Source of the DNA: Ornithinimicrobium sp.
Lineage (GTDB): Bacteria; Actinomycetota; Actinomycetes; Actinomycetales; Dermatophilaceae
DNA length: 5,477 nucleotides
Direction: 5' to 3'
NCBI GenBank assembly: GCA_030145965.1
Contig: JASKZT010000340.1
Span: forward strand, 1-5,477
Positions within the stretch are counted from its first letter, which is position 1. Every line of letters starts with the position of its first letter. The notes beneath the pieces are model-generated. The model worked only from the letters and a program-made list of their open reading frames with translations. It ran no database searches and was not told where the DNA came from. Of the stretch, positions 1 to 4,592 are shown one piece after another. Made by a program: the position numbers and the translations under genes.

Positions 1-1
1 G

Positions 2-40
2 CTGCGGCGGTCGAGCCGGGAACGAAAGAGGATCCGATGA
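2..40 (+). CDS. Possible 3' end of an upstream gene, overlapping the next start codon
   Basis: The second + frame is open from the left edge and ends in TGA at 38-40. That stop shares bases with the ATG at 37-39, giving the ATGA arrangement typical of translationally coupled actinobacterial operons. The visible tail is only about 12 residues and very Arg/Ser-rich (ending in RKRIR), so no family can be recognised. In high-GC DNA an open 38-base frame is weak evidence; the overlap geometry is the only real support. If real, it would be the gene co-transcribed with the zf-HC2/sigma-like gene, and a sigma factor would be a natural partner, but nothing visible proves it. Confidence 0.2.
   Translation: MRRSSRERKRIR
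27..32 (+). promoter_or_regulatory. Ribosome-binding site for the zf-HC2/sigma-like gene
   Basis: AGAGGA lies four bases before the ATG at 37, inside a purine-rich run (24-32). It supports the ATG at 37 as the start even though the reading frame is open further upstream to the window edge. Confidence 0.5.
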
Positions 41-861
41 GCATCGAGACGACCCCGCGGTCGGCAGACGTCACCTGCGCGACGTGCGTCGGCCAGCTCA
101 CGACGTTCCAGAGCGGCCTGCTGCCCGAGAACGACAGCGAGACCGTGTCCGAGCACCTGACGAGCTGCCCCTACTGCAGGATCTTCGTGGACCAGGTGGA
201 CCAGAGCCGGCGTCTGCTGGCCTCCGCGCTGCCGCCCGAGCCACCCGTCGACGTGAGCCGGCAGCTCGCCGAGGCGTTCGCCTCCTCCCCCGCTGCCGGC
301 GACGTCTCCGGGACCGTGGCCCGTCTCCACCGGCTGGCCACGGGCCTGCGGGTAGACGACCCGGACGACCTGGTGCAGCAGACGCTGCTCTCCGGTCTGG
401 AGCGCGGCGCCGCGAAGCTCGAGTACCCGGACCTGGCGCGGCGGCTCGTGGAGTCGGCCTTCGCCGACCGGACGACGCACTCGACGGTGCAGGAGACCCC
501 GGCGGACCCCGACCTGCTGGACGCCGACTCCGACACCGCGGAGCTCTACTTCCCCGACTTCTACGAGGACGGGCCCGACCTGGGCAGGCACGTCGACGTC
601 GCCAACGTCTGGGGCGGCAGCCGCGCGTTGTCGCCGGAGCGGGACTACGAGACCGGTGAGCTGTACGAGGTGGCCGACCGGGCCATGGACGACCTCCCGG
701 TCCGGATCCGTCAGCTGGTGCAGCTCGTCGACGTCGAGGGCTTCTCGCTCGCGCAGGCCGCCGCGGGTGTGGACCTCGACGAACCGACGGCGGCCACGGA
801 ACTGAACCGTGGCCGGATCCACGTCCGGGGAGCCCTGGACGCCTACCTCACCGGCCGGTGA
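37..861 (+). CDS. zf-HC2 zinc-finger protein fused to sigma-factor-like segments (putative regulator)
   Basis: A 274-residue protein, probably a cytoplasmic transcriptional regulator. Residues about 10-55 form a zf-HC2 (anti-sigma zinc finger) domain: C14-x2-C17, then H40-x3-C44-x2-C47, the HxxxCxxC signature that binds zinc in ZAS anti-sigma factors. Residues about 95-145 resemble sigma region 2 (DDLVQQTLLSGLERG at 110-124 against the usual DLVQETF core). Residues about 215-271 resemble sigma region 4: a DLP-x-R-x-RQLVQLVDVEGFSL stretch, then a helix-turn-helix-like segment ending in LNRGR. Both segments are eroded; where sigma factors normally have a basic SRLHR recognition helix, this one reads TELNR. 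The joining stretch (about 150-210) is acidic and rich in aromatic residues. No transmembrane segment is seen, unlike many membrane anti-sigmas. The start is chosen for the AGAGGA ribosome-binding site at 27-32 and the ATGA overlap, although the frame stays open to the window edge. The fold assignments rest on motif reading; the function is inferred. Confidence 0.8.
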   Translation: MSIETTPRSADVTCATCVGQLTTFQSGLLPENDSETVSEHLTSCPYCRIFVDQVDQSRRLLASALPPEPPVDVSRQLAEAFASSPAAGDVSGTVARLHRLATGLRVDDPDDLVQQTLLSGLERGAAKLEYPDLARRLVESAFADRTTHSTVQETPADPDLLDADSDTAELYFPDFYEDGPDLGRHVDVANVWGGSRALSPERDYETGELYEVADRAMDDLPVRIRQLVQLVDVEGFSLAQAAAGVDLDEPTAATELNRGRIHVRGALDAYLTGR

Positions 862-867
862 CGAGCG

Positions 868-891
868 CCGGGCCCGGCAGGTCGGGCCCGG
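868..891 (+). terminator. GC-rich hairpin after the zf-HC2/sigma-like gene
   Basis: CCGGGCCCG (868-876) and CGGGCCCGG (883-891) are perfect reverse complements separated by a six-base loop, giving a nine-pair all-G/C stem that begins seven bases after the stop codon of the preceding gene. No T-run follows (the next bases are ACCGCAGCC), so it is not a classical intrinsic terminator. Actinobacteria often use U-poor hairpins at gene ends, and a role in termination or mRNA 3'-end stability is the likely one. Each arm is itself close to palindromic, so alternative pairings are possible. It separates this gene from the transporter gene that begins at 929. Confidence 0.45.
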
Positions 892-928
892 ACCGCAGCC
901 GGGCGACGCGACCTCGGGACGCTGACCG

Positions 929-1894
929 GTGAGCACGGTCGCCGTGGCGCTGGCGGTGGCGGCGAGCACCGCCTACGGCGTGAGCGACGTGCTCGCCGGG
1001 AGCGTCGTGCGACGGCACACCGCGTCGTCGGTGGCCCTGTGGGCCCAGTTCATCGGACTGGTGGTCCTGTCCGCCGCCGTGCTCGTCGCCCGCCCGGAGC
1101 CGGCAGTGCCTGCCGTGGCCTGGGGCACGCTGGGCGGGGTCCTCGCTGCTGCGGGCATCTTGGCCTTCTACACGGCGCTGCAGAACGGACCGACCTCGAT
1201 CGTCGCCCCGGTGTCCGGGGCAGGCGTGCTCATCCCCGTGGTGGGTGGACTGGTCACCGGCGACGATCCCGACCCGGTGGTCCTCTCGGGGCTCCTGTTC
1301 CTCGTGGTCGGCATCCTGGTCATCGCGCTGCGGAGCGGCAACGCGCCGCACACCACGGACGGCCGGCCCCGTCGCCCTCCCGGCACTCCCGGACCGTCCA
1401 GGCCCGCTGCCGTGCACGACGACTGCCGGCCGTTCAGCTACGCCCGCCCGGCCCGGGCTGCGGTGCTGCTGTCGGTGCTCGCGGCGTCGTGCTTCGGGTT
1501 CTTCTTCGTCTCGGTCGACCTGGCCACCAGCGGGGCCGGGTCCGCGGAGGGGGACGGCGCGCTGGCCATGGCGCTGCTGGTGGCCCTGGCCATCCAGGCA
1601 GGGGCGTTCGTCGTCACCGGTATCGCCGCCGCCCGACACACCCTGCGCTGCGTGCGGCCCAGCCTGCGCCTGCTCCGGCCGGTCGCGGCGATCGCCCTGC
1701 TGGACGTCACCGCCGACGTCGCGCTCACCCATGCGATCGCCGAGGGCCCGCTGGCGGTCGTCGGGCCCCTCGGCACCCTCGACCCGGTGATCGCGGTCCT
1801 GCTGGCCGCCGTCTTCCTCGGCGAACGCCTGACCCGGTGGCAGGTGGTCGGGGTCTCGCTGGCCCTGACCGGCATCGTCCTCGTCTCACTCTGA
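929..1894 (+). CDS. EamA/DMT-superfamily transporter, 10 membrane helices
   Basis: A 321-residue inner-membrane permease of the drug/metabolite transporter superfamily with two EamA repeats. Repeat 1 covers residues about 2-135, with hydrophobic helices near 3-21, 36-54, 62-82, 89-109 and 116-135. Repeat 2 covers about 177-321, with helices near 177-197, 211-233, 250-268, 273-296 and 302-320. The repeat ends carry family-typical signatures: FYTALQNGPTSIVAPV (80-95) and FLGERLTRWQVVGVSLALTG (296-315). The substrate cannot be read from sequence; members export amino acids, metabolites or drugs. A 40-residue Pro/Arg-rich hydrophilic linker (137-176) between the repeats is longer than usual and probably cytoplasmic. 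The start is GTG, with a weak CGGGA about nine bases upstream (915-919), just before the first helix. The gene lies 67 bp after the preceding gene, beyond a hairpin, so it may be separately transcribed. It converges on the flavoprotein gene, with 71 bp between them. Confidence 0.9.
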   Translation: MSTVAVALAVAASTAYGVSDVLAGSVVRRHTASSVALWAQFIGLVVLSAAVLVARPEPAVPAVAWGTLGGVLAAAGILAFYTALQNGPTSIVAPVSGAGVLIPVVGGLVTGDDPDPVVLSGLLFLVVGILVIALRSGNAPHTTDGRPRRPPGTPGPSRPAAVHDDCRPFSYARPARAAVLLSVLAASCFGFFFVSVDLATSGAGSAEGDGALAMALLVALAIQAGAFVVTGIAAARHTLRCVRPSLRLLRPVAAIALLDVTADVALTHAIAEGPLAVVGPLGTLDPVIAVLLAAVFLGERLTRWQVVGVSLALTGIVLVSL

Positions 1895-1913
1895 TGCTGG
1901 ACGGACCGCACAC

Positions 1914-1926
1914 CGGTGGAACACCG
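1914..1926. terminator. Small hairpin between convergent genes (weak)
   Basis: CGGTG (1914-1918) and CACCG (1922-1926) pair across a GAA triloop in the 71-bp gap between the transporter gene and the oppositely oriented flavoprotein gene. The stem is only five pairs with no T-run, but its position between convergent stop codons fits a bidirectional terminator. An eight-base direct repeat GGACCGCA (1903-1910 and 1937-1944) flanks it. Nothing else is visible in this gap. Confidence 0.25.
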
Positions 1927-1965
1927 CCGCCGTCGTGGACCGCAGGCCGGCGAGCACCGGGCGCG

Positions 1966-3393
1966 TCACCCTCTGGACGCAGCCGCCAGGAGGTCCAGCC
2001 ACACCTCGCTCATCGTGGGGAAGCTCGGTACGGCGTGGCGCAGTCGCTCCACGGGCAGGCGACCCACGACCGCGACGGTCGCGGCATGCAGCATGTCGGC
2101 AACGTCCTGTCCCACGAATGTCGCGCCTACGAGGACGCCGGCGTCCTCGTCGATGACGAGCCCCGCCCGGCCGCGGTAGCCCTTGGCGTGCAGCTGCGCA
2201 CCGAGGACGCCCCCCAGATCGGCCTCCACCGTCCGGACGCGCAGTCCGCGTGCCTGTGCCTGGGCACGCGACAGGCCGACGGCAGCGACCTGCGGATCGG
2301 TGAAGACGACCTGCGGCACGGCGAAGTCATCGGCCTCCGCGAGGAAGTCCGGCTGCCGATCCGCGCGGCGCGCCGCGATCGCCGATGCCGCCACGCGGGC
2401 GTGGTAGCTGGCCTGGTGCGTGAGCAGAGCCCGGCCGTTGACGTCGCCGATCGCGTACAGCCAATCCGTGCCCGCGACCTGCATGCTGTCGTCGACCTCG
2501 ATGAAGCCTCCTGGCCGCAGGCCGACCGACTCCAGCCCGAGCCGATCGGTGGCGGGCCGCTTGCCGGTCGCCACGAGCAGCTCGTCGCAGACGAGCGTGG
2601 TGCCGTCGTCCAGCGCCACGGAGACCTCGCCGCCGGCCGCCGCACGGTGCACCCCCACGGCCCGGACGCCGAAGCGGACCTCCACGCCGGCCGCGCGCAG
2701 CCCCTCGAGCACCAGCTCGCCGGCGAACGGCTCCAGGGCAGGCAGCAGGGAGGACCGCCGGCTGAGCACGACGACCTCGTCGCTACCCAGCGACCGCCAC
2801 GCCTGCGCCATCTCCAGGGCCACGGCACCGCTGCCGAGGACGGCGAGCCGCCGCGGAGCACGTCGCGCCGTGGTCGCCTCCCGGTTCGTCCAGGGGTCTG
2901 CCTCCCGGAGGCCCGGCACCGCGGGAAGGTCCACCGTGGACCCGGTCGCGACGACGACCGCGCAGCCTGCGGTGAGCTCCACCTCCCCCTCCGCCGTGTC
3001 GACGACAACCCGGCGCGGGCCGGCCAGCCGGCCGTGCCCGCGCACGAAGACGACGCCCGCGTCGGTGAACTCCCGCAACGGTCCGCTGTCGTCGTGGTGG
3101 AGGACCACGTCGTCACGGTGGGCGAAGACGGCCGCGGAGTTGAGCGGACCGGTGATCGCGTCCGCGGCGCCGGGCAGCCGACGCGCCGCTGCCAGGGCGC
3201 TGCCTGCCCGCAACAGCGCCTTGCTCGGGACGCACGCCCAGTTGAAGCACTCGCCGCCGATCAGCTCCGACTCGACCAGCGCGACGGACAGACCGGCCTG
3301 CAGGAGAGCGGTCGTGAGGTCCTCTCCCCCGGGCCCCGCACCGATCACCACGACATCGTGCGTGCCGCGCGGCACCGTCTCGCTGGAACTCAT
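1966..3393 (-). CDS. FAD-dependent pyridine nucleotide-disulfide oxidoreductase (Lpd/MerA-like, substrate unknown)
   Basis: A complete 475-residue cytosolic flavoprotein, normal length for the class I disulfide reductase family, which usually acts as a dimer moving electrons from NAD(P)H through FAD to a disulfide. Visible in order: FAD-binding GxGxxG at 18-23; redox-active C49-x4-C54 in GGECFNWACVPSK; ATG motif at 150-151 region; NAD(P)-binding GSGAVA at 187-192; second FAD motif around D317 (AIGDVNG); and a C-terminal dimerisation domain from about 357. After the second nucleotide-fold strand comes S211-R212-R213 rather than an acidic residue, which favours NADPH (inference). The C-terminal motif is FPTMSE (458-463), where lipoamide dehydrogenase and glutathione reductase have HPTxxE, so the catalytic His is Phe. 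It ends AASRG, without the vicinal cysteines of mercuric reductase. It is therefore neither a standard Lpd nor a MerA. The ribosome-binding site is poor; ATG is kept because the Rossmann strand follows at residue 13. Transcribed divergently from the AhpD-like gene. Confidence 0.93.
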   Translation of the reverse strand: MSSSETVPRGTHDVVVIGAGPGGEDLTTALLQAGLSVALVESELIGGECFNWACVPSKALLRAGSALAAARRLPGAADAITGPLNSAAVFAHRDDVVLHHDDSGPLREFTDAGVVFVRGHGRLAGPRRVVVDTAEGEVELTAGCAVVVATGSTVDLPAVPGLREADPWTNREATTARRAPRRLAVLGSGAVALEMAQAWRSLGSDEVVVLSRRSSLLPALEPFAGELVLEGLRAAGVEVRFGVRAVGVHRAAAGGEVSVALDDGTTLVCDELLVATGKRPATDRLGLESVGLRPGGFIEVDDSMQVAGTDWLYAIGDVNGRALLTHQASYHARVAASAIAARRADRQPDFLAEADDFAVPQVVFTDPQVAAVGLSRAQAQARGLRVRTVEADLGGVLGAQLHAKGYRGRAGLVIDEDAGVLVGATFVGQDVADMLHAATVAVVGRLPVERLRHAVPSFPTMSEVWLDLLAAASRG

Positions 3394-3402
3394 GCAGGTG
3401 GA

Positions 3403-3415
3403 GTCGTCCGACGAC
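3403..3415. promoter_or_regulatory. Perfect 6-bp inverted repeat in the divergent promoter region
   Basis: GTCGTC-C-GACGAC is a perfect palindrome around a single central base, beginning ten bases upstream of the flavoprotein start codon (3393, minus strand). It directly abuts the longer inverted repeat at 3415-3438. Either could bind a dimeric regulator. CG-rich six-base arms arise by chance fairly often in such DNA, so the call rests mainly on position. Confidence 0.3.
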
Positions 3416-3438
3416 GGACGGCGTTACGGTGCCGTCCG
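3415..3438. promoter_or_regulatory. Candidate operator: 8-bp inverted repeat between divergent redox genes
   Basis: CGGACGGC (3415-3422) and GCCGTCCG (3431-3438) are perfect reverse complements around the eight-base centre GTTACGGT. The element is 24 bp, the size and symmetry expected of a site for a dimeric repressor or activator. It sits 22-45 bp before the flavoprotein start and 66-89 bp before the AhpD-like start, so one bound protein could control both genes. The centre contains TACGGT (3425-3430), a possible -10 hexamer on the + strand, without a good -35. The alternative is an RNA hairpin in the leader of the flavoprotein mRNA. No regulator gene is visible in the window. Confidence 0.4.
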
Positions 3439-3494
3439 AGCCGCGGGCGCCACAGCATGACGTCCGGCAAGCGGCCCCGACCGAGCGGAGAGCT

Positions 3495-3498
3495 GGGA
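3495..3498 (+). promoter_or_regulatory. Ribosome-binding site deciding the start of the AhpD-like gene
   Basis: GGGA at 3495-3498, five bases before the ATG at 3504 and preceded by GGAG (3487-3490), favours that ATG. A longer in-frame start (GTG at 3429) lies within the inverted repeat and would add 25 low-complexity, Arg/Pro/Ala-rich residues absent from the family. Confidence 0.5.
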
Positions 3499-3503
3499 CG
3501 AGC

Positions 3504-4016
3504 ATGGTGGCGGACGCAGAACACATTCAGAAGACCCGTCTCGACACTTCGGCCAACGAACCGCTGACGGCGCTGGCCGCCTCGGGCGCAGCCGCGTTCG
3601 GCTACACGTCGACGCTCCGGCTGGACCCGGAGCTGGCGCAGCTGCTCCGGCTCCGGGTCGCCCAGATCAACGACTGCACGTACTGCCTCGGCGTGCACCA
3701 CGCCGCGGCCCGCACCGTAGGGATCTCCCAGGCCCGGGTCGAGACGCTGTCAGCTTGGCGGGAGACCCGGTTGTTCACGCCGGTGGAGCGTGCAGCGCTC
3801 GCCTATGCCGAGGCGTTGACCCGGCTGGCCGACCCGGCCGTCTCGCACGGCTTCCAGGAGGTCCACGAGGAGCTGGCCGCCCATGTCGAGGAGGCGGAGA
3901 TGATCGAGATCGTGGGCGTCGTCGTGAACATGAACATCTGGACGCGACTGAAGAGAGCCGAGGGCGCCATGCCCACCCGCGGAGAACCCGGGAGCCCCGG
4001 GGAGACGAGGGCGTGA
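3504..4016 (+). CDS. AhpD-like / carboxymuconolactone decarboxylase-family protein
   Basis: A 170-residue soluble protein of the AhpD/CMD fold. Residues about 35-90 form the alkylhydroperoxidase core: a helix with LRLRVAQIND, then the redox centre C58-TY-C61-LGV-H65-H66. This is the CxxC-xxx-H arrangement of AhpD, whose cysteines reduce peroxides or relay electrons from a lipoyl or flavoprotein donor. Residues about 93-150 hold the remaining helices (TPVERAALAYAEALT, then MNIWTRL), common in the small uncharacterised CMD proteins of actinobacteria. The last 20 residues are Gly/Pro-rich and disordered-looking. The Cys pair makes a thiol-redox role more likely than true carboxymuconolactone decarboxylation; the substrate is unknown. 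It is divergent from a disulfide oxidoreductase gene across 110 bp, and electron transfer between the two products is a reasonable but untested inference. Its stop codon is one base from that of the convergent membrane-protein gene. Confidence 0.9.
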   Translation: MVADAEHIQKTRLDTSANEPLTALAASGAAAFGYTSTLRLDPELAQLLRLRVAQINDCTYCLGVHHAAARTVGISQARVETLSAWRETRLFTPVERAALAYAEALTRLADPAVSHGFQEVHEELAAHVEEAEMIEIVGVVVNMNIWTRLKRAEGAMPTRGEPGSPGETRA

Positions 4017-4031
4017 GTCAGGGAGCCCCGG
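3990..4031. repeat. 11-bp direct repeat bracketing convergent stop codons
   Basis: GGGAGCCCCGG occurs at 3990-4000 and again at 4021-4031. The first copy lies in the last codons of the AhpD-like gene and the second in the last codons of the oppositely oriented membrane-protein gene, with both stop codons between them. A five-pair hairpin (CCCGG 3987-3991, CCGGG 3997-4001) overlaps the first copy and could help end transcription. The repeat could also be coincidence in such G+C-rich DNA. Confidence 0.4.
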
Positions 4032-4575
4032 AGGACCGCCGGCCGTCGTCCTCGGTCATGTCGTCCTGAGCGCGGTCGAAGACGTGCATGACGAGGGTGG
4101 CGGTGCTCGTGAAGCTCGCCACGAGCGCCAGCAGCAGGGAGGGCACGAACGCCGAGCGTGCCGGCGCCGATCCGCCGAGGGCCCACGGCAGAGCCGTCAG
4201 CAGGATCACCAGCAGCGTCGTCCCGACCTCGTTGACGGCGATGGTCGGCGACATGCGCGTCGCGCCCTTGGCCAGGATGCGGCGGGTGGTGTCGACGGTC
4301 GCCGCGCCGAGCGCCGCGCACATCAGCCCGAAGGCGAGCGCGCCCCACCCAGGTCCGACTCCCACGAGGACGAGCGGGACGAAGAGCGGGATGCTGTACG
4401 ACGCGAACACCCACCGGGCGCTCGAGCGCATGTAGTGGTCAGCAGCCGCGCCCATCCCCCGCTCGAAGTGGAGCGCAGAGTTCAGGTAGAAGAACAGTCC
4501 GAGGGTGAAGGTCCCGAGCAGGGTCGCCGAGACGCCGGACAGCCCGAGCAGGAAGGAGTCCGTCACTTCTCGCAC
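4018..4575 (-). CDS. Small multi-pass membrane protein of unknown function
   Basis: I do not recognise the family. Read from the GTG at 4575 it has 185 residues. Hydrophobic helices are seen near residues 7-31 (SGVSATLLGTFTLGLFFYLN), 56-76, 78-94, 111-134 and 142-165, suggesting four or five membrane passes. Charged loops include a basic stretch at about 95-108 (TTRRILAKGATR), and the acidic, hydrophilic tail (167-185) is probably cytoplasmic. The start is chosen for GGGGAGGGG at 4584-4592 (minus strand), eight bases before this GTG. A second in-frame GTG at 4566 is possible with a weaker AGG. A longer frame back to 4689 adds a Pro/Arg/Ser-rich stretch that does not look coded. TACCAT (minus strand, 4645-4650) is a possible -10 but lacks a good -35. 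The stop lies one base from that of the convergent AhpD-like gene, so the two mRNAs may overlap. Third-position G/C is high throughout, supporting a real gene. Confidence 0.75.
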   Translation of the reverse strand: MREVTDSFLLGLSGVSATLLGTFTLGLFFYLNSALHFERGMGAAADHYMRSSARWVFASYSIPLFVPLVLVGVGPGWGALAFGLMCAALGAATVDTTRRILAKGATRMSPTIAVNEVGTTLLVILLTALPWALGGSAPARSAFVPSLLLALVASFTSTATLVMHVFDRAQDDMTEDDGRRSSGAP

Positions 4576-4583
4576 CTGCCGGA

Positions 4584-4592
4584 CCCCTCCCC
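4584..4592 (-). promoter_or_regulatory. Strong Shine-Dalgarno for the small membrane-protein gene
   Basis: On the minus strand this reads GGGGAGGGG, eight bases before the GTG at 4575-4573. It is the best ribosome-binding site in the window and is the reason for starting the membrane protein at 4575 rather than at 4566 or 4689. Confidence 0.55.

Noticed and set aside
848..1732. A 294-codon minus-strand frame opposite the transporter gene
   Set aside because: Its translation is Arg/Gly/Gln/His-rich with no recognisable domain, while the + strand frame has clear EamA repeats and membrane helices.
1966..3393. Mercuric reductase (MerA) identity for the flavoprotein
   Set aside because: No N-terminal heavy-metal domain, no C-terminal vicinal cysteines, and no mer genes nearby. 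Only the loss of the catalytic His is shared.
2420..3460. A 346-codon + strand frame within the flavoprotein gene
   Set aside because: Ser/Arg/Pro/Thr-rich low-complexity translation, antisense to a complete and well-supported enzyme.
3429..3503. Upstream GTG start extending the AhpD-like protein by 25 residues
   Set aside because: It lies inside the inverted repeat, lacks a good ribosome-binding site and adds a low-complexity Arg/Pro/Ala stretch. The ATG at 3504 has GGGA at the right distance.
1039..3567. An 842-codon open frame on the + strand, the longest in the window
   Set aside because: It runs antisense through the flavoprotein gene and out of frame through the transporter, reads as Arg/Gly/Pro/Ala-rich sequence with no domain, and is the expected shadow of G+C-rich genes. 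The minus-strand flavoprotein has unmistakable motifs throughout.
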